Shown here piece after piece: positions 1-11,814 of a stretch of 64,000 bases of DNA; the stretch's first letter is position 1; every line of letters begins with the position of its first letter. The DNA is from Desarmillaria ectypa. Its lineage: Eukaryota; Basidiomycota; Agaricomycetes; Agaricales; Physalacriaceae. The notes under the pieces are model-generated. The model saw only the letters and a list, made by a program, of their open reading frames with translations. It had not been told where the DNA came from and ran no database searches. Position numbers and translations under genes: made by a program. Location: positions 620,001 through 684,000 of the forward strand of contig JAUDYN010000006.1 of assembly GCA_030407005.1 (NCBI GenBank), in the 5' to 3' direction.

Positions 1-567
1 GAAAGTGTAAGGATAGTCCCGTTATTTCAGATTGGCATCAGAAGACTCTTCGCAGCCGAATCACAGTTACGAACACGTTACGGTTGATAGAGGTAAATCT
101 AGGCAAATTTGAGGGGACGCGCCACCAATGAGGGCCTTTGGTCAACATCATACAACAACCGCCAAAACATTTTCAATAGATCGGCAACTTCCTTGTCCTT
201 CGCCGAAGTGATGCGACAACGCTGAAAACGAAGTTTCCTGCTCTCAAGAGGCGTATCGACAGACCCCCTTTATGGGATGGCGCGATTACAGCAGCGTAGA
301 CGTCCCGGCGATAAGAAATTCTGACGAATCATGACCCTAGGCAACTAAGTAGGAGCATCACAGAATATAGAATCATGGACACTTATGCCCTCAGTCAGGG
401 TCCGTAAATAAGGTGCCCCATTTGGGGCTGTCAACTTCCATTTGTAGGGCATCTTAAGTATCGGTGTCAACGACATATTCCTGATGTTGCCTGTCGTTTA
501 ATCAGCGGCCCCATCTTATTTCCAACTTATAGGTCTACCACCACCTTGACCTCTCTCTGTGTCCACC
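1..567. other. Leading intergenic stretch
   Basis: No coding region, RNA gene or repeat that I can support is visible here. The last part should hold the promoter of the DUF6534-type gene that follows. Confidence 0.4.
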
Positions 568-2306
568 ATGGCCGATACCATACCAACTATGATAGGTCTC
601 CCCCAACCCTTTGGGGTGTTCTTGATTGGCATGTCCTTTTACTAGTGCTAAAGCGCGTCACTGGCTAACATCTATGTTAGCCATCTGGATATCCTTAGTA
701 TTGTTCGGAATCATCGTGGTCCAGGTATGTGTCTCTGACATGGGAACACGAGCAGATGTTGACGGCCTTTACAGACATGGAATTACTTCAGTTCGTTTCC
801 CGAGTGAGTGTCGGACTTCTCTCGCCGTCGTAGTCAGCAATCCTGACATTCTGGGGGTACAGCGATCCTCTCTGGCAGCGCGTCTATGTCGGATCCATTT
901 TCACGGTCGATTTCCTCTGCTCGTTCTTTATCCTTTGGTGGTAAATTGTCTTTCTCTTGGTGGTGGTGGTTCTCTGCTCAGTTCCTGTGCAGGATGTACG
1001 ACCTGTTGATCAACGACTGGGGCAATATTGAGCCGTACAATCTTATCCACTGGGGTACGTGTCTTCTCCCTGATCTTCTCCCTTTGTTCTCATACAATGT
1101 TCAAATCTATTTCAATAGCTCTCATAACAGGTAGGTACCCTGTGACGGGAGTTCAGAAAGTTTTTTCATTCAGTTCTGAACGTGTGTTATTCCCTCCAGA
1201 TCCTCTATTCGAAGTAAGCGCGGATTTCAGTTTGACACTGTCCGAACAGTGACTAACATGTTGGTTCTAGGGCCTCATTGGACCCATGGTACAGACGTAC
1301 TACGCATGGAGAATTCATGTGATCTCTGGGACATGGTGGCTGAGTGGGCTCGTCATGTTGTGCTCCCTCATGGCAGTCGGTGCGTTCAAATTTGCACTAA
1401 CACATTTTTCTGAGTTTAATTTCCCATTCTAGGCGGTGGCCTAGCTGGAACCAATGCTGCGGCCACGTTGAAGACCTTCCAAAACCTTGCCGAAGCCAAG
1501 GTGGTTGTCATATTCTGGCTCCTGCCGCCGGCCGTCGCAGATATTATCATCGCCTTCTCCCTGACGTACTATCTGCGCCAACACAAAGGAAGATTCGAGG
1601 CGAGTGACAAGGTATTAGATAGGATCATTCGCAGTATGTCCATTTTATGCTTCCTGCCTTCGTGTGGTTGACTTCGTATTTCTTTGTGTTACAGTGACCG
1701 TCCAAAATGGTAAGCTCGCTCGTTTGTCGGCGAATCTTTTGTGGCGTCTAACAACTGTGAATCGGCAGGTCTCTTGACAGCTGTTATTGCCGTTATCGAC
1801 ATCATTATGTACTTCACAGTTGTAAGTTTGCATTTGATATATTTTCTTCCTCTTCGGTTCCTGACAATCGCCTGCTTATTTTATAGTCCACTCCTTACCA
1901 CATTGGCAAGTATCTTAACAAACTCTCATCTCTTCGCGTCCTTACATTCTCTTTAGCGTTCACATTCATTTTGCCTAAACTTTATGCCAACACGGTACTC
2001 TCGTCATTGAACTCCCGTACTTCAATTCGGCGAGACCTCAGCAACCGATCCGATGGTCATGGCTTGTCTTCGGGTGGCGTCTCTGCAGTAAGTCGCTGAC
2101 AACTCCGTTCCTGTCTACTCATTGATTTATCTTTCCCTTAGCTACACCGCACTCAAGCATCCGGAGTAAGTATTGTATCCACTGTACAGAATGCACGTTC
2201 CTGACATTGGACTTAGGTTATTGTTACGGTCGAGACTCACGAAATGCAAGATACCGTAAAGCGGAACGTGGAATGGGACCACACATCAGCAGATACCAAG
2301 GTCTGA
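568..2306 (+). CDS. DUF6534-type multi-pass membrane protein
   Basis: This is a multi-exon gene for an integral membrane protein of the large basidiomycete DUF6534 class, whose function is unknown. The ATG at 568 gives MADTIPTMIGLPQPFGVFLI. Later exons give IWISLVLFGIIVVQ, WQRVYVGSIFTVDFLC, then GPMVQTYYAWRIHVIS, a helix near AKVVVIFWLLPPAVADIIIA, and the hallmark C-terminal part RIIRMTVQNGLLTAVIAVID followed by FILPKLYANTVLSSLNSR. This is the usual DUF6534 order of about seven helices and a short polar tail, ending at TGA 2304-2306. The reading frame changes at short introns with GT-AG ends, for example donors after 728 and 1052. The junction between the first and second coding blocks (about 600-680) could not be resolved cleanly, so the N-terminus is the least certain part. 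Other members of the family lie at 9.8-13.1 kb and 31.2-35.5 kb, but they are clearly different in sequence. Confidence 0.8.
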
Positions 2307-3098
2307 AAGGACTCATCACCTTTTCGGAATGCAAGGATACCAAAATCACGGTGCATCTCGTTAACAAAAAGAATGTTGTACTTCACTTTAGATGCTGAAA
2401 GATGGTTCTGTGGGTGGGCTGGGTTGGATAAAGGGAATGCCTAATTTGTAGACTTCTCTGATCTCGGCCCTTGTTGACTTGTCACTTAGTTCCTGAACAT
2501 TTTCTCTTCACATATATATGTGTACGCAAAATGACCTGTCTTGTATAAACTCCTTGCTATCTTGTTGCTCCCTGTACACGCTACAGTCGTTATTGTATTT
2601 ATGGTGGTTGATTCCAATACCATGCATCATTTGGAAGCGCTGGCGTTCAACTCGAATCAAAGCCATCATGGGCCTGAGAGAGCGGCAAATTTTCTGGTCC
2701 AAGGTAATTAGGTACGGACAATCGTTCATCCCCCCTCCCCGAGATCGGACCCATTGGAAAGTTCTTGTACCCCATCAAGGTTAACAATTATTGGATAACG
2801 CACCTGGATACCTTATTTCAGCCGTATCTTTGGTACCTTCACAACCGTTGTACCGGATGCTGTCCCTGTGTAGCGGTAGGCATTAGTGGGTTTACCTGCG
2901 ACATCTGACGTTCTGCAAGGCGACTGCGGCCAACAGGTGAACTTCAAGCGAACTTTATAATTTCGGAGAACACCTTTTGATTTCAAACGTCTAATCGAAT
3001 TCCTTCTTGTTCCTAGGCGATATAACGTAAATTGTATTGGGGTGAGAAAGGATGGAAACATCCGTAACGCGTTAGAACTCGTATTTCGAGTTCAACCA
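2307..3098. other. Intergenic stretch between the DUF6534-type gene and QCR8
   Basis: There are open frames of 70-90 codons on both strands (2508-2784, 2813-3061), but none joins into a recognisable protein or shows convincing splice sites. It should contain the 3' ends of the two flanking genes, which converge here. Confidence 0.35.
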
Positions 3099-3604
3099 TC
3101 ACTCATGGTGTTCAGCCATATGGGCGGCCTTGCTATCGTGGTACTTCGTGTAGTTGTTTGCCCACGTATAGATTCCGTAACCTAATAACCCGATATCAGC
3201 GAAAAGAGAAGAATGTGAAAAGATGGCAACGAACCCAAGGCAAAAGGAACGATCCAATATGGAACCTCCGCTGCTACGCGCCTGTAGCCCTGGAACAAAT
3301 ATTCGCGTGCCCAGTTTGGACCAGCCTTTGCTTGGAAGGGTGAGAGGGCTGGGGGGAGAGTCGAAAATATCCGGAAAGAAATAGACAAAGAAACGAGCAG
3401 AAAAGGAGTGAGCATCCGCTCCAACGAATTCCTTACATGGGTAACGCACTGTACTGATAAACACCCTTCATCCTCGTGCCGCCGTGCTTGTCACCCCACC
3501 ACGAACTCTATCCAAGGAAAAGTATGAATTTGGATCGTTCTCGTTGGTTAAAGTATTGCTCACCCATGCACGCTTGGCTGCGAAGAATATCTTCTGGTCA
3601 GCAT
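3099..3604 (-). CDS. QCR8: Cytochrome bc1 complex subunit 8 (QCR8)
   Basis: QCR8 is a small nucleus-encoded subunit of mitochondrial complex III (ubiquinol-cytochrome c reductase) that packs against cytochrome b in the inner membrane. Four exons splice to about 97 residues, the normal size. Exon 1 gives MLTRRYSSQPSVHG and exon 2 gives SWWGDKHGGTRMKGVYQYSA. Exon 3 gives AKAGPNWAREYLFQGYRRVA and EVPYWIVPFALG. Exon 4 gives YGIYTWANNYTKYHDSKAAH and ends AEHHE. The conserved family signatures are the WWGD motif with nearby KG.xQY, the FxGYRRVA block and the single membrane helix PYWIVPFALGYGIYTW. The first exon is short and its acceptor choice is uncertain. No single long open frame covers the gene, which makes it easy to miss. 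OST4 begins about 290 bp away on the opposite strand. Confidence 0.85.
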
Positions 3605-3894
3605 TGCCTGCAAGCAATCCAGAGTTGTATACACTCACGCCCAGGCATTTCTCCATAACGAATGAGTGTCGGTCTCATGGTAGGCGATGTTCAAGAGTAA
3701 ATGTGCTGGTCGTGCCCAGCGTTGGCACCGTTCCGTCCCGGTGGGCTTTCAATCCTAACACAGCCAAATAGTAGCTCTCAAACGTGGCCCAGCGCCATTT
3801 CTTGGTATTTCCCCTACTTCCTCGCCCACACCCTTGGTAGGTCTCTGTGCTGCTGTTATAGGTGAATATTGATTGAGTATTCTACAGTTATAAA
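3605..3894. promoter_or_regulatory. Shared upstream region of QCR8 (-) and OST4 (+)
   Basis: These 290 bp separate two divergent genes, QCR8 on the minus strand and OST4 on the plus strand, so the promoters of both must lie here or overlap. No clear TATA box was identified. Confidence 0.4.
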
Positions 3895-4026
3895 ATGATT
3901 ACCCACCAGACGTTATATACGTTGGCGAATGCTCTGGGGATGCTGGCAATGGTTACGGTCATTGGCTATCACTTCGTCGCAGTCAACTCGAAACATCTCT
4001 CCAAGGATGCCCAGGGCAAGCAATGA
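3895..4026 (+). CDS. OST4: Oligosaccharyltransferase subunit OST4 (43 aa)
   Basis: OST4 is a tiny single-pass subunit of the ER oligosaccharyltransferase that transfers the preassembled glycan to asparagines of nascent proteins. It stabilises the STT3-containing complex. A single uninterrupted 43-codon frame runs from ATG 3895 to TGA 4024-4026. It begins MITHQTLYTLANALGMLAMV, continues TVIGYHFVAVNSK and ends DAQGKQ. The start MIT, the LYTLAN block, the membrane helix and the YHFVAVN end of the helix match OST4 proteins of animals and fungi, which are 35-45 residues long. The tail is a few residues longer than in animals. The gene has no intron and is too short for the usual length cut-offs. 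Identification is confident because nearly the whole protein consists of family signature. Confidence 0.92.
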   Translation: MITHQTLYTLANALGMLAMVTVIGYHFVAVNSKHLSKDAQGKQ

Positions 4027-5036
4027 TTGGTCCAGCGAGTACGTTCATAGGTGGGTACTTTTCTGTATAATCTGCACCCAGCTAATTTATGCCGTTAGTT
4101 GAGTTGTATATGTTACCGCCCGAGGCGTGAATATAAATATCAATACCCTGAGGCCATCCCTACCTCGAGAACTGCAGTAAAGCAAGATGTCTTTTACTGT
4201 GCACACGGCGGTGAAGAACAAACTCGTCGTAGACTGAATTATTCAGCGTTCAGTAAACAAGATTCTCCGTACCAAATCAAATAATGAATAGCATTTACCG
4301 CACATTCCGGACGCGTTCGTAGTAGTCCACGCCACAACCTTCGGCATATCTGTGGCTCTGTTCTATGCTCTGCTCCCAGGCCTAGCAACTGATAATCAAA
4401 TAATGCTTCTTCGCTGCGCCGTATTGATATTTTTGGTCGTAAGGTTTGGACAGCCCTATAGGACGGCTCCGAGTCTTCACATCGATGTTTGGCTGTTTTT
4501 CGTACTACTATATCAAGCCCGCACGTATGTCGCCTCCTAAGTCGCTTCCACGCTTCTTATACGTCTTGACCACATGCTTTCGAGCATATAGCGAGCATTC
4601 AGACATCTCAATCATTACGCTCCCACCGTTCTGCCAGCTAGAGGAGAAGAGGCTCGGGACGAAACTCGCTTCAGCAGTCGCCACATCACGGAGAACAGCA
4701 TCTTTCATTTCTAGTCTACCTGTTTTTGGTCACTTGACATACGTCTTTCCTGGCAACTCAAAATAAACACCTTATTTACGAAAGGTTACCCGCTGGTGCT
4801 TCCAAATAGGTTACATCCTGTATCACTCCGCGCTGGGTATTAATGTAAGCGAAGGCTCAAAATCAAGACAGGAACCCTTTTGCACCTATCATCCTCCGTC
4901 TACTGGCTAAGCATTTTCGAAGCTCTCGTGTGACCTATCATAATAAAACCTGGGAGAACTCGTCTCACTTCTCTTCCCCCCCATTCTCCCTTCAAACGCT
5001 CGAGCGAAATATTCGCTTCATATCTCAGCATTCCCG
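4027..5036. other. Stretch with an unassigned hydrophobic open frame
   Basis: From about 4300 to 4540 the plus strand can be read without a stop as a hydrophobic segment (HIPDAFVVVHATTFGISVAL, then MLLRCAVLIFLVVRFG) ending at TAA. It has no upstream ATG or clear splice context. It resembles a fragment of a membrane protein, but I cannot name a family. The rest of the stretch shows nothing I can support. Confidence 0.3.
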
Positions 5037-5530
5037 ATGCCATCCTCACACAATCTATATCTGTGTGTCATGATATTCTTGAGCTTGGTCGTTGCGGGAT
5101 GGGCTTCCCCGCTAGCTGTCAGGGAGTTGAGCAAGGTATGTTTGATTATTTTTGCACAAAAAAAAACACTAAAGAGTTCAACCCCATTCTGCAGGAGTTC
5201 CTCCTTTCTTCTCCACCCCTGGTGCATCGTATCATTGACCGCGAAATTCCCTCCAAATCACTTCTCTCGCTGTGGGACCTCCGTCCTGATACAGCCCGGC
5301 TATTCCGTCATCCTGCTTCGGGTCACCAACCCCAGCCACAAATTAGTCACACCAGCTGCGCAGAAGATATCTTGGCGTCCCGGTATCGCGACGGGCGGTG
5401 TTGCAATGATGTTGGTTGTGCCGTTACTACTGGACCCAGGGATGTGCATTTGCGGTGTAAATCAGTTGACTTGAGCAGGTTTGGAAAGAGTGGGAACGAG
5501 CAGTTCTGCATTAGGGAAGGTTATATATGA
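5037..5530 (+). CDS. Putative small secreted cysteine-containing protein
   Basis: I do not recognise the family. Exon 1 starts at ATG 5037 with a typical signal peptide: MPSSHNLYLC, then the hydrophobic core VMIFLSLVVAGWA followed by SPLAVRELSK. A phase-0 intron with a GTATGT donor and a CTGCAG acceptor (about 5135-5194) joins it to one open frame ending at TGA 5528-5530. The mature part has six cysteines beyond the signal peptide, including SCAED, GRCCND, GCAV, LRCKS and QFCIRE, a pattern common in small secreted or effector-like proteins. Total length is about 145 residues. An overlapping frame of similar length exists (SVILLRVTNPSHK and on), so the coding assignment rests on the splice phase and the cysteine pattern. 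Function is unknown. Confidence 0.5.
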
Positions 5531-6010
5531 TTCGAAGGGTCTTGGAGACCGGAAACAAAGGAGCGATAAAAATCTTACGCCCACTTTATACACCAAGATA
5601 CGTACAATGGACCACCTGTAGGAGGCTGCTATGGTGGTTCGTCTATGACTGGTTACTGTTTCCACATATTTATGATTGTATTATATACGATGTACATACG
5701 CGGACCTAGAAAGAAGTTCGCACGAAGTCGCCAATGGCAAAATATTATACCCCATCTAGGACCTAGACCCTCCGCCTCCCGCCCTTTTTTTATTTCACTG
5801 GTCAGGCGGCACGTTCTTGTGCCCAGGCTTAGGGTCTCCCACATGACGCTCCCTTTCCACATCTCGTGCCCTGGTCATAGACTGTCTCACTGCTTCGGGG
5901 CCATTCCATTGAGTTCTATCCATTCCGCCTGGGCAGGTGACATCATCCAGACTTCACATTTAAAACCCATTCCTCCCACCGTTCCCACCCATTCGATATC
6001 GCTCACAACA
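5531..6010. other. Intergenic stretch
   Basis: Only short overlapping frames on both strands are present and no gene can be supported. The last part should hold the promoter of the small membrane protein at 6011. Confidence 0.35.
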
Positions 6011-6343
6011 ATGTTTCCTACAAGAATTCCTCGAGCAGCGGCTTCTGGCTTTGGTGGAGCCAACATGCAGAAGTTTATGATGAACCAGCCCAAGAACAAC
6101 AGCGTGGTATGCTCGTGCTTTGCTTGAGTTTCCGGCCTCCTTTGTTGATAATGCCACAGATTGTGGGCGTCGCAGGCTTGATGGGCCTCACAGGCTTGCT
6201 ATATTGGTGGGGCTACCATGACATGGATCTTCGGCATCCAGTAACGACAAAAGTCGGTATGTCTGGTGTCCTGATGTTCAACCCGGCTATATTGGATTGA
6301 CTGACATTTTGATGTAGCCGAATCACCAACCTCGAAGACTTGA
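6011..6343 (+). CDS. Small single-pass, probably mitochondrial, protein (72 aa)
   Basis: Three exons splice cleanly. Exon 1 starts at ATG 6011 (MFPTRIPRAAASGFGGANMQ, then KFMMNQPKNNSV) with a phase-0 donor GTATGC. Exon 2 (IVGVAGLMGLTGLLYWWGYH, then DMDLRHPVTTKV) ends at a GTATGT donor. Exon 3 (AESPTSKT) ends at TGA 6341-6343. The N-terminus is basic and hydroxylated with no acidic residue, as in a mitochondrial presequence, and is followed by one membrane helix ending in YWWGYHD. Size and layout resemble small accessory subunits of the respiratory chain or ATP synthase, but I cannot assign it to a named one. Confidence 0.65.
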
Positions 6344-6500
6344 GCACTTTTGCTTTACAACCCACCTCCCCACTCCTAAAGTACTTATTTAACCACAACG
6401 GATCGTGTACGAGCCGAAAGACGAAAGAGAAACTGTACTTATAACAATCACAGAGCAGGATGTAACAATAGGCATACTAACTTAGCATTTCCATCCCCAT

Positions 6501-9496
6501 TCATAATACTTCTATCATCTTGGCATCGTTTAACTCTTTGGATTTCGATTGATCGATAAGGTAGCAGAGCGTTGACACATTCTCTTCGCATCTGGATAAC
6601 AAATAAATAAACAAATCGATGTCACGAAACCAGGATACTCACAGCTTAGATATGGCCTGCTCGCACTCGCCGAGCTGCTTTTGAACGACTCTAAAGACAC
6701 TCGCGTACTCCCCGGACCGATCCCTAAGGTGTCGGCCATGCGCCATCAGTAGAGTATTCGCCCAGAGCAAATCGAATTCCAAATGAGGACTTCGCTCAAG
6801 ATGCTCTGCCACGAACCGCAACAGAGTCGGAACATACATGACTGGCACCTGTCGAGCAACAAGGCGTATATCCCCGCGTGGTATACTCTCATAGACACGC
6901 TGAATGAGCGGCTTCTCACTCAATCGGAAGGCCATAATCAGCGCCTTGAGGAACTCCCGCTTGGACAAAACATCGAGAACTGTCTGAGGTGTCAAGTCCA
7001 TGGAAAGATCGAAAGGGTCGAAGAGTACGGTGTCGTCCAACGAATAGATAAGGAGACCCTCGGTTGACGCAGCTGCCCAAGTTCGACCTGCAGGGGAAAA
7101 CCTCACACACTTGGTTCGAGCCTCTTGTCGATACCGGCGTTTTGACATATCCCCACCGCGGGTTACCCCAGGAAGGTCAGTGTCCATCCGGTCTTCAAGG
7201 TCGCTTTCGTTTCCTCGATCATCAATTAAGTCAACGTTGATTCCGGCCTCGTTGACTCTCCTGCTGTCCAGGAATTCCTCTGTTCCATCAAGTGATAGGT
7301 TTTGGGATATCTGGAACTTCTTGACCATGACCCCTTCACCCTCCCTCACATCGTAAAGCACGACATACTTGCTATTCCCACCAGCGAGGATGCATTGACC
7401 ATCCGCGGTATATGCAAGACTGTTGAAAGCCTTGCCAGAGGTACTATTAGCAGCCGACATACGATCATCGGCTTTTCGTCCCCCGGAAATATCTTTCCGC
7501 CCTTCAATAACATTTGTTTGTTTTCCTTCTTGAACATCGAAAAGTGTGATTTGTCCATCAAGAGTCGAAACCGCAACTTCCTTGCCATCAGGCCGGAAAG
7601 CCACAACAAGAACGTCCGACGACACAGACCACGGTTCCACGGCGCGAGACCTCCCAAACACATTCCAAACTCGCACTGAGCGATCCCATGAACCACTGAC
7701 GAGCTGATTCTCCCCCGAGGGGGAAAAGTCAAGCGAACTGACTGGTCCCTCGTGGCCAGTAAGAATATCCAAGAGTTTTCCTGTCTGGACAGACCATAGG
7801 AATACTTCGAACGAGTCGGTCGAACCAGCTGCTACAACTTCTCCCGAAGGATCGACGGCAAGAGAAGAGAACTGAACAGGGGATGGAGATGTAAAGGTAC
7901 GGAAATTTCGATACCGGATGAGATCGAAGGCACGAACAGTTCCATCGAATGAGGCAGAAAAGAGGACACTGCCCTGTTTCGCGAAAGAGACTGCAGAAAT
8001 GGGAGCAGTGTGCTCCGTGAAGGTGACAAAGCAGAAGCCGGAATGTGTCGACCATACTTTGACCTTGCCGTCATCGCCGCCTGTGGCTATTGTTTGGCCA
8101 TCGGGGGCGTAAGAGAGGGTGTTCATGTCGAAATAGTGTCCCTGCTGTTTCAGGACGTACGACTCGGACTGCCACTCCCACACCAGGAGTTGTCCAAGCT
8201 TCTTGGCACCGAAAGCGAGCCATTCACCTGATGCATTAATAGCTACGGAGGAGATCTTCTCCTGTGATATACTCAAGGTGTGTATGTTGGAAAACGCAGG
8301 CATTTCCCAAAGGCCGAATACACCGGTAGAGAACCCAACAACGAGAAGATTAGAAGGTGCATGGAAGGTCGTGCACACGACTTTAGTCCCTGGCTGATTG
8401 AAATAGTGTCTTTCGAAGATACCCCAGCGGGTGTTGATGATAGAATTTGAATTGGCAAGGAACCCGGAGCCTTTCGAGGTTGAGGCGATTGGTTGCTCTT
8501 CGCCGGAGTCAGACTCCTCCGGTAATTTAGCCTTCCAAGTGAAGACCGCGCCATCACGGCTGACTGTGTATATCTTAATGGAACAGTCAGCACCGATACC
8601 ATCGTTAATAAGCAGGGAAGGCATACCGTATGTCCATCAGAAGAAAAGTAAGCAGCCGAGACAGCGTCTCTATGTCCAGCAAACGTCTTGGGTCGGAAAC
8701 CTTCGACAGGGTCCAACGTGTAGAGCCGGGCTGTCATATCACGCGAAGTCGAGACGAAGCATCTGTACGATAACACCATTTAGATTCTCGCGATAACTAC
8801 GGTGCAAGTTCTAGACGTACTTGGAGTCCGAAGACCACTGAATGCTCAAAACATCGTCATGGTGTCCCGTATACGTTCGGTGGAGAGTAAAAGGCGCAAA
8901 CTCTCTTGCGAGATGGTTCGGTGTCCGCCATACTTGGACATGTGCACCATGCGTGATGGCAATGAATCTAATTACTCTTCGTCACCTGGCTGCTCTTCTG
9001 TACCCATTCTAAGGTGAACTCACTTTCCGTCCGGCGAAAATTTGATATCCTTGACAGCCTTATGGAAGTTGATGTGGTGTAAAACGGCACCTTTTCGAAA
9101 GTTCACGAGCTGGGCACGACCGTCTAAGATCGTCAGTCCAGACCAGATCGTTCAAACCAATAAGAAAAACACACGCACCATCATCCACGGATATCAGAAC
9201 GTTCCCATCGGGACTTAGTGCTATTACAGAGATATTTTTACGAGTTTCAAATGGTAGTGTGGAAGACTTGTTGCTAAGGGAGAGTCAGTGACGTTCAAGG
9301 ACCCTTCAGACCACGCACTTTACTAGGTCGAATACGGAGACTCGGTTGCCCACTGGACTCAAGAGGGAGTTCCCGTCTGCGGTAAATAGAACATTGCCTT
9401 GCCGGTAAACAGTTCCACAGATGTTAGAGAACTAGAAGGCGAGTAAGCATTGAAAAGTCCAAATATGATGGAGCCGACCTTGTAGTTAGCCTTCAT
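6501..9496 (-). CDS. PWP2: PWP2/UTP1, U3 snoRNP WD40 protein
   Basis: PWP2 (UTP1, periodic tryptophan protein 2) is a WD-repeat subunit of the UTP-B part of the SSU processome, which directs 18S pre-rRNA processing in the nucleolus. Small N-terminal exons give MKANYK, then FSNLCGTVYRQGNVLF, SPDGNVLISVDDGRAQLVNF, HINFHKAVKDIKFSPDGK and LSIQWSSDSK. One long exon (about 6640-8624) follows, carrying repeats such as GHYFDMNTLSYAPDGQTIAT, GGDDGKVKVW, EHTAPISAVSFAKQGSVLFS and LVSGSWDRSVRVWNVFGRSR. The C-terminal UTP12-like part contains LDVLSKREFLKALIMAFRL and VPTLLRFVAEHLERSPHLEF. The last exon, after a GTGAGT intron, adds CEENVSTLCYLIDQSKSKEL and ends at TGA 6501-6503. The order and length (about 900 residues) are those of PWP2 and the call is firm. 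Confidence 0.95.
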
Positions 9497-9758
9497 CCTT
9501 AATTTTTGCACAGCCACACATTTTTTCACCTTCGACCGGCCACTCGGACCGTGCTTCCGTGACTTTGCTGGGAAGCATTTATTGCGTCGGGTTTTTGTCT
9601 ATATATATTGTACGGTATGATACATTTATGTCTTTTAACGCTGAATAGAATGAACTTCTTCTCGAAAATTTTGCATCGAATAATCTACGATATGAAAAAT
9701 GAATACCGAGCCTTGTGATCAATGCCTATTAAATCAACAAGTGTGGATGAAAGGTTGG

Positions 9759-10452
9759 TTAGTTCCTAGGATGGCAAAGAGGGAAAGAGGGAAGAGAATA
9801 CTGTTCCGTAATAATTGACAACCGAAGATAAATACCAGACATAAAACGCGCGTACCATTCTAGACAATGACAATAAAAACGGACATGACAGTCGCGAAGA
9901 TAGCTGTAGTGAAGCCACAAGTCAACGCTTGCATCGCGGCACATCGTAATAAGCTAAATACATTATCAATGACTCAAGGAACAAGATATGTAAAGAGTGG
10001 AACGCTCACTTTCTTGTAGACGCATAAGACGATTGTATGTGCGAACACGTCCAAGCCAGAGAACATGTAATCGTCAAGTCTGTTGCAACGTATATGGTAG
10101 AACCCATACTGGAGTGTCAGTCACGACACTAGATCAAGAGTGCAAAATCTCACAGCATTATAGGTATGGCTAACGACGGCGCACCATATAAATGCTAGTC
10201 ATACCTGCGATTGAACAGGCCTCATCGATGAACAAAGATGCCCAAATCCAATAGCGCAACCACCTCGTCATCGCAAAGTGACCCAAGTAGTAAATACTCA
10301 AAGCGACCTGGGACGTGTACAATATTGTGTGCAACCACGAGGCCGCCAGAAACGTCCTGCACTTTCCTTCTAAGTGAACTTAATTCGAGCATAGTAGAGG
10401 TCTGAGATACGTACCCTAAAGACACACTAAAATACAACGGTTTCAATGTCAT
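9759..10452 (-). pseudogene. Truncated DUF6534-type paralogue (copy A)
   Basis: Read on the minus strand from ATG 10452, exon 1 is MTLKPLYFSVSLG. A GTACGT intron follows, then TFLAASWLHTILYTSQVALS, IYYLGHFAMTRWLRYWIWAS and LFIDEACSIAG. This is clearly the N-terminal half of the same family as copies B (11815-13067) and C (31175-32618). The middle exon (the ARNRW block) is missing. Only short remnants of the C-terminal half remain, namely MFSGLDVFAHTIVLCVYKKV near 10020-10090 and ALTCGFTTAIF near 9900, followed by a stop. I read it as a broken gene. Copy B lies directly upstream in the same orientation. Confidence 0.7.
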
Positions 10453-11814
10453 AGCTAGTTCCTAATGCAGGATAGAAGGTTCGTGGGAATTCCCGAGTTC
10501 TAGACGGAAGAACCATTGTATATGATCTCACAGATGTAATTCCCTCAAGCATTCAATGGCGAACGCTAAAACTGAAAGCCTTGATGACGTTCCCAAAAAG
10601 ACAGGGTACTTTGAGTCAGTAATGAATTCCAACGTCGCGGTGATCACAAATAACATTACATCCGCCGCATAAGATGTTCGGTTATCCAACATGAAGTACG
10701 CGAGTCGCGCCCTTGTCATTTTCAATGTTCCATCTCACGGTCAGGCTCAAGGTTGTAACCGCCACGCAATGCTAGGGTCGTTTTTGTTGGCCGCCTATAC
10801 CAAATGATAGATCAACAAGCCTTCGAATTTCGAAAGAGAACTAGAGGGCATTCGAACGTAAGAGCATGTATACCAGGCGCAGACGGATATATTACCGTAT
10901 ACGATATGAAAAGACTGGGCCGCTCTACCCCGCACGAGTGTGTAATGAGGGTCCGTGGTTAGTGTGCGGCTCAAGCGTTGGTGTTCGTGTGTACTAAACA
11001 CCGGATATTCGGGCCGATCCCCGATTGTTTACGAGAGGGCCCTACCAAGACATCCTCACTGATAAGGAGTCGTCTCACAGCTGTTCTCACGGTTAGTCCG
11101 ATACACTGTATTCTTCAGGCAATCGTTTGTCAGCAAGCTCAAGTCAAGACCCCCTTCCACACCTAATATTGCTCATGAGTTGTTAAATCTTATATCATGC
11201 TTCGTTCTCTTCCAACCGTAACCCTACAGTAGAAAAAATTTGACGTCCCAGTGTACTTCTTATGTATTATAACAATAATTAAATATTTTGCATTAATTTA
11301 GGGAAAGGATCGGGGCGCTGGCGCCAATACCGACATTTTCCGTGGTTTTAGCCCCTAAGATTTGCCTGAAACTCAATGAACATGAGTAGGTGTATAGTTT
11401 ACGCACAAGAGAAACAGGATAAATTTTAAACCGGAGCTACTCAAAACACCTGTACACTAATCAAATAAAAGAAGAAACCTGGAGGGAGCGACATTGACCG
11501 GAACCCTACATAAATTGAAGGAGACTGAGAGTCAAAGTCAGAAATATTAAAGGAAGCTATGTATACGTTCGCGTAGGCCTAGGAACTGGCGGTGATTTGA
11601 TATAAAATCAAACAGTGTGTGTGAAAGGTCGGTCATTCGCCAAGTTTCTCAACTGAAGCTGTGTCGAGAAGTGGTCGCTAGTTTCATTCTACAGAAATCC
11701 AGGTGAGGAATCCAATCAGTGAGGGAAAACAGAAGAGTTGTTCCCATACTGTTAACTGCGTGTTTCCCGTATCGGTATCCGACGGGTTCTTAAAGACTAT
11801 AACAGTCATCTCCA
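10453..11814. other. Intergenic stretch between copies A and B
   Basis: No supported gene. Short minus-strand frames at 10528-10725 and 10795-11001 carry no recognisable domain. The stretch 11200-11600 is AT-rich and without coding signal. Confidence 0.35.

Noticed and set aside
2508..2784. Hydrophobic plus-strand frame and its opposite
   Set aside because: No start context, splice sites or known domain.
7346..8112. Open frames on both strands inside PWP2
   Set aside because: They are shadows of the long PWP2 exon, which has clear WD40 sequence in its own frame.
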